64,000 nt of DNA from Agrypnia vestita (lineage: Eukaryota > Arthropoda > Insecta > Trichoptera > Phryganeidae), in assembly GCA_016648135.1 (NCBI GenBank), contig JADDOH010011245.1:1-64000 (forward strand). Reading direction: 5' to 3'. Shown here piece after piece: positions 43,208 to 53,862 of this stretch. The notes under the pieces were generated by a model. It ran no database searches, was not told where the DNA came from, and worked only from the letters and a program-made list of their open reading frames with translations. The translations under genes and the position numbers were made by a program. Every line of letters begins with the position of its first letter. Position 1 is the first letter of the stretch.

Positions 43208-43335
43208 CAGGGCCGGACCGGCGCTGCTGCTGCCGCGGGCGAGCGGGGCCGGCGCTAATTTCAGCTGAAGGCTACACTGACAAAGGACTAATAAGCTGGA
43301 AAAACCAATCTGCTGAATAATTGCAGCGAGCGAGC

Positions 43336-43370
43336 TATAAAAGGTGGCGGAGAGCGCCACTCCTCACTTG
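43336..43370 (+). promoter_or_regulatory. TATA box and initiator of the 43392 peptide gene
   Basis: TATAAAAG at 43336-43343 and initiator-like TCACTTG at 43364-43370; predicted 5' UTR about 26 nt. The 75 bp upstream of the TATA (from CACTGACAAAGGAC) is nearly identical to that of the 53863 gene. Confidence 0.72.
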
Positions 43371-43391
43371 TTCCATTTACAGTCGTGCAAG

Positions 43392-46070
43392 ATGAATCTT
43401 TCTGGGCTGTGGATGTTCCTCGTGTTGGTGTTGACTGTGGCTATGGTGAGCCTTTTTTATCAGTTTCTAATTTTAATTTTTTAAGATCCGAATAAAGATA
43501 CGAATAATGGTGCCACATCACTTCGTTATATTTATTTTTAACATGCAAAAATCACCTAATTTGTTAAAATTAGATTATAATGTATACAAGGACTATATTC
43601 CTGTCTTGATTAAGAGTCGAAAATGTTCAAGCAACCATGACCTAATATCAATAGTTGTGGAGATATGCGACATCAAAATTTGCGTTTTTTTTTCAATATT
43701 TCTGACTTATTTTTTGTAAAATGTTGGACTTTCATTACAGTAACTTATATCGATTATGCAAAATTCGTTCCCTTTAATACGAGTCAAATAAAATAATAAA
43801 AAACTTCGAATTCCAATTTGAATTTATGCAGCGTTTTTATCATTTTATTTAACTTGTATCGAAACTAATGAATTTTTCGTAACCCCTGTAAGATACTGTA
43901 ATGATAGTCCAACGTTTTACAAAAAATATGTTAGAAATATTGAAAAATAATGCAAACTTTGATGCCGCATATCTCCATAACTATTGATATTAGGTCATGG
44001 TTGCTTGAACATTTTCGACTCATAATCAAGGCAGTATAGTCCTGCGGGGTTATTAATGTTTTTCAAATAACCCCGTATAATACTAATGTTTATGTATTGC
44101 AGATTTTTAAAGCTACAATTATTGTCTTTGCACAATTTAAATGTTGGTATAGACTAATATAAGTGTACCGCTGACGTTCGTGAGATCGGATATAGAGTAT
44201 TGTGTGTATTGCAGGGAGCCCTGAGCATGCACACTGGAGAACTGAAGGCCGCCCAAGGACCGGGAGGACCGGGAGGACCTGGAGGACCTGGAGGACCTGG
44301 AGGACCTGATCGCGGACCTCCCCCGACCAACAGTGAGTGTTCTCCGCATTTTCACAATATGGTCATTAATATCATTCCCATTATTAATATGACAAAATGA
44401 CGTGCCTCCCAGACCATTTTAATCGAGAAATTAATATTTTAATAAACTAACCCATAAAAACCAAGTTTTTACGATACTCCATTTCGCTTTGAATCAGGTT
44501 TCGTGTGTATACACGCGTCGGGCTAATTACTCATATACAATGATTCCAATTTGAAAAAAACCATTAAAATTTCTAAAAATCCAAAATTATACTATAATTA
44601 TTAATTTTTTTAAAACAAAAATTTGTAAGATCATTTTTATCGTCGCCACGAGTCTGTCAGCAAAATTTCAGCTCAATTTGATCACGGTAAAAGGGTTAAA
44701 AATCGATCCAAAGTTTTATCGGCAGACAATCAAGCAAGCAGATGCTACGAGTTAAAAGAAAGGGAGTAAAAATGTCGTATACTCGATGAAATCCCATACT
44801 TTTCACCATTATTTACTTATAACAGAGTGCATTAAACTACTCCACGACGTTTAAAACATAAAATTGTTTTCTAATAAAGAAGAATCTACAATAAATTTAA
44901 CTACGTAATGCACATAGGTACGTTGAGTTAAATTTATCACAACTATAGCTTCGAGAGAAGCAGTCCCCCTCCTCATCATGTGTAATTTATAACTGCTCCT
45001 GTCAAATCATAGCTATGATAAATTTAACTCAACGTGCGTGCATTGCAAAGTTCAATTTAGTGTAAATCAAAATAATCATGTTGTACCACACAGTAACTGC
45101 CTTGGCAATCAATAAGAATGCGCAACACTATAATGTGAAGACTTTTTACAAAAGTTAAATTTAAATATAATGAAATTAGTTCACCTACAAAATGATAAAA
45201 ATAACGAATTTTTGATGCATCGCTGTCCACATGGTTGTGTAGTGATACCCTCAAAGCTTTGCCTGATTAGTAAATGGATGTTTGAACCTCAAAGCTTCGT
45301 CCATTTCAGTATATTAGATACGTAGTGCGCAGTACACACTTTCTGCGTTTGCGTCTGCATATTCTGAATACAGCAGTATTGGGATGTCAGATCTTTATCC
45401 CAACACTTATATAAAATAGTAGACGAAAATTAAAATAAAAAATAAACAATAAAAAAATAATACATATCGGTATTCGACGTTCATCGTACTTAAATAAGAA
45501 GATTTGTATATTTTCACGTATCACTCTCAAATAAAAACCTTATTTGCGATGTCCGATTTCTCCGGTCTGGTCTGACAGCTGCCCTACGCCGCAAACGTAA
45601 CTTCACAATTATCATGTTTCGACTAAGATTACATGAAATAAGTACTAATGCTTTATATAAAGCTTATATAAAAAAACTATTTCATATGCACTTATTAATT
45701 TCTTCTCCCACAGCGTACTGATGTAAAATTATAGCAAAATTGTCACTGTTGCGCTGGACCACAGAAAAGATAGATATTGTTGGACTGTATTTATATTTGA
45801 CGTTTGACGAATAACCGTCACGTACTTCTTTCTCCCTCTGACCACACCACCGACGTATACCTACGTCTTGCTTATTTTTCATTTTTATTTTCGTCTATCA
45901 AGTGTTGGGATAAACATCTGACATCCCAATATTGCTATTTTTAGAATAGCACACATTGTCCTCTCTATCTCTCTCCCTCGTAGGGCACGATGCAGTTATC
46001 CAAATCTCCACATTAGTTTCATTACTTATTATCCATTATAATTAACATTATTGTTTCAGGTACTCGCTAA
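43392..46070 (+). CDS. Secreted Gly/Pro-rich peptide with GGP repeats (gene B)
   Basis: Exons 43392-43445, 44215-44332 and 46060-46070; intron phases 0 and 1. 60 residues. Exon 1 is a signal peptide (MNLSGLWMFLVLVLTVAM). Exon 2: GALSMHTGELKAAQ, then an uninterrupted run of GPGGPGGPGGP (about five GGP units), then DRGPPPTN; exon 3 supplies Ser-Thr-Arg and stop. The mature peptide is about 40 residues without cysteine, and the collagen- or silk-like tract should be unstructured. Splice acceptors GTGTATTGCAG and ATTGTTTCAG are strong. Paralogue of the 53863 gene, from which it differs mainly in GGP copy number. Function not recognised. Confidence 0.83.
43600..44035. mobile_element. Foldback element in intron 1 of gene B
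   Basis: Arms 43610-43735 and 43905-44030 are inverted copies (GTTCAAGCAACCATGACC / GGTCATGGTTGCTTGAAC, and the ATATTTCT/AGAAATAT part). Absent from intron 1 of the paralogue at 53863. Confidence 0.8.
44449..44770 (+). repeat. ACTCCCTTT repeat family, copy 3, in intron 2 of gene B
   Basis: Begins AACCCATAAAAACCAAG 116 bases after exon 2 and ends AAAGGGAGTA. Not present in the paralogue at 53863, so it arrived after the duplication or was lost there. Confidence 0.75.
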
Positions 46071-46164
46071 ACCGATGTGATCGCGGACCGTGCAGCTCTA
46101 CAATGGTTTTATCCTATTGACTTTGGCAAATTTGTTATTTACTGTTTATAAAGTTTTTCCTGAA

Positions 46165-46170
46165 AATAAA
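46165..46170 (+). terminator. Polyadenylation signal of gene B
   Basis: AATAAA about 95 bases after the stop codon, in a context (CTGAAAATAAAGTTATTG) shared with the paralogue. Confidence 0.7.
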
Positions 46171-46429
46171 GTTATTGTTTATTTTGAAACACTTCGTTTT
46201 GTTTATTTTTATTATTAAATTTATTTGGTAAATGTACAAACTTAAGAGAGGCTGTTTTCAATATAATATAATTAATACACATTCATATTACACGCTTACC
46301 CACTTTTAAATGAGAATTTATTGATATGTATATATCTATTGTTTATGTAATCGTTAGATATAGACAAAGAAATATTAGATTAAATTACAAAAATTAAGAC
46401 ATTAAATTAGGTAAGTAAGATATAATCAG

Positions 46430-47640
46430 TACAAGAATACAAAAATGTAATACATTAGATTAAGTAGATAAGGTATACACGAGGAAACGTTAAATTAAGT
46501 TATAAAAATTAAAAATCATTAAGGTATTGTAATAACATTTAAAATTGTTATTACTGATTTGATGAGAAGATTTTTCAATTTAGATTTGAATATTCCATAA
46601 TTTTTTTCCGTCTTCATTTCATTGGGAAGAGCATTATAGAATGATACTCCTTGATAGGAGAAACGGTGTTGGGCTGTGCTAGTATTACATTTAGGTATTA
46701 AAATATTTCCAGCTGATCCAAATGTACTATTATTAATGTACATTTTGTGAATTTGAAATATTGCAATTTTTTTTAAAGATTTGATTAATATTTAGGACGT
46801 TAAAAATGTTTAAAAGTTCCCTTGTTGGGAATATTGAGGGTTTCCTCAAAATCACTTTGATAATTACTCTCTGAACTATTTCCACTGGTAGTATATTAGA
46901 CTTAAAGGTCCTACCAGAGCCAACTATACCATACTGAAGTGTGGACTGGGCAAACGCAAAGTATACCACCTTCAGCATGTTTATTGATAAGATATTTCGT
47001 AGCCTTATGAATAGGTATATGAGTTTTCTCATCATAGTGACTGTGGAATATATTTGCTCTTTCCATTTTAGATTGCTGTCAATTATGACACCCAAGTATT
47101 TGATACTGTTCTTACCAGACAAAAACAGAATTTTCATTGTTACAATTTTTGTTATCATCACATTGATTGGAGTGGATCTTTATATGAATATGTTCAGGTG
47201 AATCCCTTTTTGGTAATAGAAAACGGGACATATACAGTTTTTTCTGCATTTAAAGACAAAAAGTTTTTGTCAAACCATGATTTCAAAATGTTAACAGCTC
47301 TGTTTGCTTTTGTATTTACATCACCCCATGTCTTTCCTTTTATAATTAATGCAGTATCATCAGCATAAGATACAATTTATCCTTTTAGAGGTTATTTGAA
47401 CATGTTGTTAACATAAATAATAAATAGTATTGGACATATGACTGTTCCCTGCGGAATACCAAAAGATGTAGTTAGTGATCCACTTAGTTTACGTCCAATT
47501 CTCACTATCTGGCTTCGTTCTTTAAGGTATTTTTTGTTTTTTTTTGCATTTATATTTATTTTTTTAACTGAATGCATAATAATCTCAAGAATATTTTGTC
47601 CAAATTTCAAGTCAATTGGAACAAAATTGACGAAGTTATG
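46430..47640 (-). mobile_element. LINE, 5'-truncated, minus strand
   Basis: Reading leftwards: NILEIIMHSVKK, SLTTSFGIPQGTVICPILFI (RT motif before the YADD), KYLGVIIDSNLKWKEQI, LKVVYFAFAQSTLQYGI, and FSYQGVSFYNALPNEMK near the 3' end. Frames are broken in at least two places. Inserted in duplication unit 1 just after gene B; missing in unit 2. Confidence 0.85.
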
Positions 47641-47790
47641 AGTATTTTTATACCTGTCGAATTTATATACCTACCCGACCCTAATGCATTGGATTCCTCC
47701 AAACACAGGTACAGTGCTCTTCCAGAGGATGTTTTGGATGCCATCAAGCCTATCCTTTATGGACCTGGCATTTATGATTCAGTGTGAGGT
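47640..47790 (+). pseudogene. Coding relic of an uncertain DNA transposon
   Basis: YLPDPNALDSSKHRYSALPE and DVLDAIKPIL resemble a segment found in MULE-like insect proteins (from general knowledge). The following 47800-48410 is a UTR-like text with no coding sign. Confidence 0.35.
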
Positions 47791-48956
47791 AAGCCGATAA
47801 AATTCGCTTATGAACGTTTTATACCAGATTTTTTAGTGTTCAAAACTTTAAAGTGTTTTCCCCACAACTCACGTTTTCAAAGGCGGTGCCCCTCATAACT
47901 TCAAAACTACTACACCGATCCTTTTGAAATTTTGAACACTATTTCTGTACATAATTTACAAGGTAACGCTGGAAATTTTTTTTTTAAATATGTTGATAAT
48001 TTAATTTTTTTAATAACAAATTAGCCGATTTTATTCGCAAAAAATCGCGTTTTTCCCTTCAAAGTGTTCCAAAAAAGTGAAAAATTGAAATTTCGAAAAG
48101 CCCTCCCAGCGTTACCTGGATAAAACTATTATCTAACGAATGAACTTTGATTTTTTGATTTCAGATTATCCAGCACCTATTTATGAGGGGCACCGCAATT
48201 CTACTTTTTTCTGAGATATGTCCGAATAATTGCTGCCATTGCCGTATTTTTTAATATTTCTTCGTGAAAATTTCACACAATATTCTTCGAATATCATACT
48301 TCAATGTTCCATTAGTTTTAATAAAGAGATTTTAACTGTGTCGTCACGAAAAATTTACAAAAACATGCCTTTTTTGTACGAATTAACCTTACCCCCCCCC
48401 CCCTTACGATAACTCTGGTACCAGGATTTATTTTAAACATTTTTCCACCAAGCGAGACAAACCTTTCAAGTGACTGTAACTGAAAATATTTGGTCTATAA
48501 ATGGATTCTAAATGAGTCAAATTCCATTTTAAAATTTATTTAATAGTACATTCATTATTATACATAATATGAATATTCAAAAATTTTAAAAATATATTTA
48601 ACTTAAGGTTTTTGTCGTTTTATTTGTCTTGTATTAAAGCGAATGAATTTAAAATAATTTTTATTTGTTAATATAAATAATATTCATTAAACAAAGTTGG
48701 TGTAGCGATATTTCAACGTTATACCAAAAAAATCAAAGTATTGAAAAAAATGCAAACGTCGATGTCGCTCATCTCCGTATCGACATTTCACCAAAAGTGT
48801 AAAGAATATGTTTTTTTCAATAAGACTCCACCAAAGTTTTTACTACAAGTTACCAGACACCATGTATACCTACACATGTTATACATATATATGTATATAA
48901 ATAAATATATGTATACATATGCATATTTAAATAAAAAACAGAGCATACGTGTCACA

Positions 48957-49085
48957 ATTATTTTCAAAGCTTTACGCCTGTGATATGAAAAGTAGGTCTA
49001 ACTTGCTATTATGGAATGAGGATCGAACCCGCGGTTACTGGATCACCAGTCAATCGCTAGACAAACATCCACATATTTTATTTAT
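48957..49085 (-). mobile_element. tRNA-derived SINE in duplication unit 1
   Basis: Complement of box B at GATCGAACC (49021-49029) with tRNA-like head to its right (TGGATCACCAGTCAATCGC). Paired with 55440-55565 in unit 2, so it predates the duplication. Confidence 0.7.
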
Positions 49086-49269
49086 GTATAAAAAACTGTT
49101 TCTAATTCTAGCCTCACCGAGCCATGGGTTATAAGGAGGACTTTGGACCTTTGTACTTTATACTTTGGACCCATTCTCGATCATTGTTCATCCATGTTTT
49201 TATTGCAAACTTGAATTCATTAATTTCTAACCTGTCAATCTTAAAACGTCAAAATTAGCGGCATCACAA

Positions 49270-49735
49270 TGTTATTGCCTGCCCAACATAACTTGGCGTG
49301 CGGCAGGATTGGAACTAAAACCCGCCCCGCCCGCACCCGGCGGCAACCCCGAGCCCTGTCATTCAGTACAATTTTGTATTTGCTCGGGAGCTGTGACATC
49401 TTGATTACCAATATACACTGAATTATTATGTCCAAAACAGTCCGGGGTGGTGCAAGAACAATTGCCAATGAAGTATTAAAGTTTTGCGAAGCTGAAAAAG
49501 CAAATAATGGACCGATATTACCGTCTGACAGTTTGACATATAGAGCTATTATGTTATCTATGAGAGCAGCCGCCGCGGAGCGCGCTGTTATCCGACCAAA
49601 TTTATATTGAAGACTCTGACACTGGTCACCGGACTTTCAGTACATTATGTATTGTGTAATAAATTTACAACCTGGCAACTTCTGTTTCGCGACAGGGGCG
49701 ACCTCCCTCGCACGCCTAGTTATTGTGGTGGCACT
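49270..49735 (+). mobile_element. DNA transposon relic with helix-turn-helix, empty site in unit 2
   Basis: Plus strand encodes SKTVRGGARTIANEVLKFC and AEKANNGPILPSDSLT, the IS630-like DNA-binding start; homologous to 20050-20560 inverted. In unit 2 the flanks are fused (ACAATGTCATACAATAAC at about 55727-55745), the uninserted state. Confidence 0.75.
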
Positions 49736-49860
49736 CTATACAATAACTTTCAAGATATAGGAATACCGATATTGCTTATTTAAGAATATGGCCATAGGTA
49801 TGCGTCACGTTAAAAGTCGATAATATTTTCTCTGAGGTTCTGGAATTTTGTCATTTTAAG

Positions 49861-49905
49861 TAGGGATGCATCCGATACCGATACCGATATATCGGCGATA
49901 TCGTG
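49861..49905. mobile_element. First 45 bp of a hAT element, truncated at the duplication edge
   Basis: TAGGGATGCATCCGATACCG after ATTTTAAG, identical to the left end of 55855-56426. The element is cut after CCGATATATCGG and replaced by LINE sequence. Confidence 0.8.
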
Positions 49906-49914
49906 GATATATTG

Positions 49915-50105
49915 GAATCGGAAGAGATCCCAATTAGCCTAAAAAGAATAGCCTTTGAATCGTGCATGCTGCCAATGATGACTTATGGAGTGGAGGCAAT
50001 GGCACTTACAAAGAAATGTGTAGAAAAGCTCAAAAGCTCATGCAAAAGCAAAAACAAACGATCCATGGAGAGATCCATGCTTGAAATAAGCCTAAGAGAC
50101 AGAAT
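49915..50105 (+). mobile_element. LINE RT fragment at the duplication junction
   Basis: LESEEIPISLKRIAFESCML, TYGVEAMALTKK and RSMERSMLEISLRDRIRD: RT thumb region. It joins directly to GACAACTTAAGTCC, the first bases of unit 2. Confidence 0.8.
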
Positions 50106-50378
50106 AAGAGACGACAACTTAAGTCCTTCGATCAAGTTAGCGTACATTGTAAAATATTCTAATTCCCCCACATCATATCGTCCCTTTAGAGGTAAAGCTT
50201 CTGGACCGACATGATAACCAACACTGAAGTCTTACCCAGAGATGTAAAAAGATAATTGTAAGATATATTGATAATTGTTGTTAATTATGGAATGTCATCT
50301 CAATAATCTAACAACGACATTGCCAGTGAATGTGAAATTCTAAAAGTTTTCTTTGCTTTAGCGAATTCTGCGGGAATA

Positions 50379-50675
50379 TTAAAACAGATAAACTTGTTCA
50401 TTTCGAACTATCAACGAATCAGTTATTTTAGCCGGCAAAGGTGAATAGAAACCGTTGTGGTTTTTCATTTTGTCGGCGCTAGTTATTTCAGTTTGGTTCC
50501 TAGAAGGGCTTTGATAGTCGGCTAGACATTGATCAATCCTTTTTCGGAGCTGGAACGTACACCTGGAATAGAGATGGAGAAAATATGAATTTTGGTATTC
50601 ATAACTAATTTTGGCCAATATTGCGGTTAGTTTTTGAGTTTTACCTCTAAAGGGACGATATGATTGTATTTCCAA
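50379..50675 (-). pseudogene. Duplicate of the 42445 coding-like sequence, frameshifted
   Basis: MEIQSYRPFRGKTQKLTAIL, later ADKMKNHNGFYSPLPAK and DSLIVRNEQVY; the middle is in another frame relative to 42445-42753. No known family. Confidence 0.3.
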
Positions 50676-50970
50676 TGCTCAGTAGAACAGAATATACAAT
50701 AAATAATAAGAGCAGGGCCGGACCAGCAGGCAGCCGATGCTGCTGCCACGGGGCGAGCGAGGCCGGCGGCGCTAATTTCAGCTAAGGCTAAGGGTAGGCG
50801 TGCACTGCGAATTTTTCGCCGCACGGCGAAAAAACGCTGCGGCATAATGTCGCACCGCAATGTTATAACAAAGGGTTTTGAATCGTATTGCGCGCACTTA
50901 GCGGCAAAATAACGCAGCGGCGAAAAATCTGTAACATGTTTATCATATATAGATAATATATATATCTATA

Positions 50971-51236
50971 TTATATATATATGCATTATGAAAAGGTTAT
51001 TTTTTTCGGGAACTTCGCGGATTTGTAAAAATATCTTATTTTTTGCGCTATATTTCGGTTACACTTGGATAACCATTTTCAAGCTGGTCTCTCTTACAGT
51101 TCAGAGATGTCAAAGAGACCAGCTTGAAAATGGTTATCCAAGTGTAACCGAAATATAGCGCAAAAATAAGATATTTTTACAAATCCGCGAAGTTCCCGAA
51201 AAATAACCTTTCCATAATGCATATATATATATATAT
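50971..51236. repeat. Near-perfect palindrome with 122-bp arms
   Basis: Arms 50971-51092 and 51114-51236 with a 21-bp spacer; differences are only a few single bases in T or A runs. Such arms should extrude or form a long RNA hairpin if transcribed. Confidence 0.88.
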
Positions 51237-51344
51237 ATAAATAAATAAACAAAATAAGGCAAAATAACGCATCTTTTAAAGTCTTGACCGCGCGCACTAC
51301 GCGCTGTTTCGCTGTTTCCATATAATATTTTATGTGAAAGAACA

Positions 51345-51497
51345 ATGGCTACAAGCAATAATTCTGCTGATCTGGATGAAGATTTTAATATTGAAATGCT
51401 AATTACGGAAGTTGAGAGAAGACCACCATTGCAACATATTACTTCAAAAGAATATAGTGCTAGAAACATTAATACGCATTTTATTCAAGTATTGTAA
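51345..51497 (+). pseudogene. MADF-domain fragment (Harbinger accessory protein type)
   Basis: MATSNNSADLDEDFNIEMLI then TEVERRPPLQHITSKEYSAR: the start of a MADF/Myb-like domain, as in the DNA-binding partner protein of PIF/Harbinger elements. It stops after 50 codons. Supports a Harbinger origin for the surrounding element. Confidence 0.6.
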
Positions 51498-51929
51498 TTG
51501 TACAAATTGTAAATACTTACCTCAAGGTTACAGAAAGTTTCTCTTCCGGTGACATCGCGTCTCTGAATGGAGTATTTTTATATGTGATAGAAGGTCCAAC
51601 TAGTTTTAAAAGTTCATAAATACATTATTTATTCATTTGATAATTTGATAACTGATATAAATAACATAATATTTCCAAGTAACATAAAAGAAAAAAGCAC
51701 ACCTGATAACTTCAAATAAATTTTTCATTGAAAGTATAGTAGAAATCAACAAGTCAATACCGAATGTAACAGAGATACCTATAACTAAGAAGAATTAAAT
51801 TTTCAAAAAATTACTGAAACAGTTCTAATAAATACTATAAATAAAATAAGATCAAAAAGTAGTAGTGATGGTATAACCATAAATACAATAAAGGACTCTC
51901 TACCAGTAACAGGAGAAACGTGGTTAAGT

Positions 51930-53335
51930 ATAATAAATTAATCATTAGTTAGCGGTAGATGGAATAGATTGTAAAATAGATGCAACATGGAAAACATCAA
52001 CGGTAATACCAATTCCAAAAATAAAAAATACAAAGCAGTGTGAAGAATTCCGGCCAATAAATACTCTGCCCAAATACGAACAAATACTTGAAGTAATAAT
52101 AAAGGAACAGATTGTAAAATACATTGAATAACATAATATACTATGCGAGAAACAATCGAGATTCCGAGAAGCAAACTCATGCGAAACTGCAATAAACGTA
52201 GTAATCGAAGAACGGAAAACAGAAATAGAAAATAATAATTTTACAATAGCCATTTTCTTAGACTTTAAAAGAGCTTTTGAGACAATAGATAGACATAAAT
52301 TAGATAAATTACAAAAAATAGGATTTTCGCATAGCAGAATATTTAAAAGACCGAAAAGAACAAACTAAAGTAAACGATAAATACTCAGAATGTACAGAAA
52401 ACAATCTAGGAGTGCCACAAGGATCTGTATTAGGCCCTGTACTGTTTATTATATATATATATATATATATAGATATAATATATATATATATCTATATAAT
52501 ATATATAATATATCTTATATATCTCTCTCTCTATAAGTGATATGTGCAAGATATTAAAAAAATGTAAAGTCAGGCTGTTTGCCGACGATACTTTAATATA
52601 CATATCTGGAGAAAACTTGGAAGATTTAGTAAGAATGTTAAATGAAGAATTAATTAATATATCGAATTGGCTTGAAATGAATAAATTAAAATTAAATGCA
52701 AAAAAAACAAAAGGTATGTTAATAGGAAATAAAAGGAATAATGATGAGATAAAGATAGAGATTGATGAAGAAGAAATAGAAATAGTGGATACAATAAAAT
52801 ATTTGGGGATAATTATAGACTCTAAATTATCATTTAAAAAACATGCTGAATACATAACAAAGAAAATTGCAAAGAAAGTATCATTCTTAGGAAGAATAAG
52901 ACCAAAATTAACTAAAGAAACAGCGATAACGATATATAAATCAATATTTGCTCCTCATTTTCAATATTGTCCCACTATTTTGTACCCATGTAATGAAGGA
53001 GATATAAAAAATTACAAATTCAACAGAATAGAGAAATGAGGATAATTCTACAGAGAAATAGATATTCCAAAATTAAAAAGCTGTTATCAGATTTAAATTG
53101 GATTAATATAAAACAAGGATTAAAATTAAATACAATGATATCCATTCACAAAATATTAAACGACAAAATGCCAAAATATTTTAAAAATAAGATCAAATAT
53201 AACACAGAGATACATAGACATAATACAAGAAATGCAAACAAAATAAGTATTCCAAATAGAAAAAAAATAAACACACAAAACTGTATTTACTACAAGGGAA
53301 TAAAGGAGTACAATAGCCTGCCTTATTAAATAATT
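51930..53335 (+). mobile_element. AT-rich LINE with FADD reverse transcriptase
   Basis: WKTSTVIPIPKIKNTKQCEE, then EEFRPINTLPKYEQILE, FLDFKRAFETIDRHKL, then, after a TA microsatellite at 52446-52530, RLFADDTLIYISGENL (catalytic FADD), KYLGIIIDSKLSF, YKSIFAPHFQYC and RHNTRNANKISIPNRK. Frame breaks near 52330, at the microsatellite and in an A-run near 53010. Extremely A-rich coding strand. It has lost its 5' half. Confidence 0.88.
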
Positions 53336-53806
53336 AAATATTATTTATTTAATTATTTAATAATATTATATATATATATATATATTATTTATATAATATG
53401 TGTATAATATTTTTTAATATTAGCTAATGATAAACAATGTATCATTAACTAAATAAAGAATTTTACGGGTTAATCATTAAGTTCACCAAATATTTTAAAG
53501 AACTGCCCGTTCTTCAAATGATTAATTGATTAACAAATTAGAGGCTGTACCCATAACCGCTTCTTTTTTTGCGAGCTCTGTATGAGAGTGGAAATATGTA
53601 CAAGCTATTTCTACTAAATCCATTTTCAAACTGATCAGCGGCATTATGGCGTAGTGCGCGCGCCTGCTGTTTATAAATTTTTTCGCCGCACGTCAAAATG
53701 TCGCAGGTTTTTCGCCGTGCGGCGAAAAATAATGCGCGCCTAGCACACTGACAAAGGACTAATAAGCTGGAAAAACCAATCTGCTAAATAATTGCAGCGA
53801 GCGAGC

Positions 53807-53841
53807 TATAAAAGGTGGCGGAGAGCGCCACTCCTCACTTG
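53807..53841 (+). promoter_or_regulatory. TATA box and initiator of the 53863 peptide gene
   Basis: TATAAAAG at 53807-53814, initiator-like TCACTTG at 53835-53841; the segment 53745-53863 is nearly identical to 43270-43392. Confidence 0.72.
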
Positions 53842-53862
53842 TTCCATTTACAATCGTGCAAG

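Larger units (their letters stand above)
41415..49910. repeat. Segmental duplication, unit 1 (holds the 43392 gene)
   Basis: Collinear matches with unit 2 (50105-56434): 41415-41565 with 50105-50260; 42395-42795 with 50310-50710; 43220-46190 with 50745-50790 plus 53745-55200; 48411-48700 with 55210-55440; 48957-49265 with 55447-55735; 49737-49905 with 55737-55900. The right end falls inside the first 45 bases of a hAT element. The unit carries extra insertions: 41565-42390, 42800-43207, LINE at 46430-47640, and 49270-49735. Confidence 0.85.
50791..53743. mobile_element. Composite DNA transposon 60 bp upstream of the gene C TATA box
   Basis: Inverted ends TAGGCGTGCACTGCG.. / ..AATGCGCGCCTA, each followed inward by the hairpin TTTTTCGCCGCACGGCG. 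It splits the promoter-upstream sequence that is continuous in gene B (GCTAAGGCTA | CACACTGACAAAGG). Contents: a 122-bp-arm palindrome, a MADF-domain relic, and an AT-rich LINE. The target duplication could not be resolved. Confidence 0.75.

Noticed and set aside
44137..44355. Minus-strand Ser/Arg-repeat frame opposite gene B exon 2
   Set aside because: Reverse reading of the GGP codons; the plus strand has the splice sites, signal peptide and promoter. The same applies at 54481-54726.
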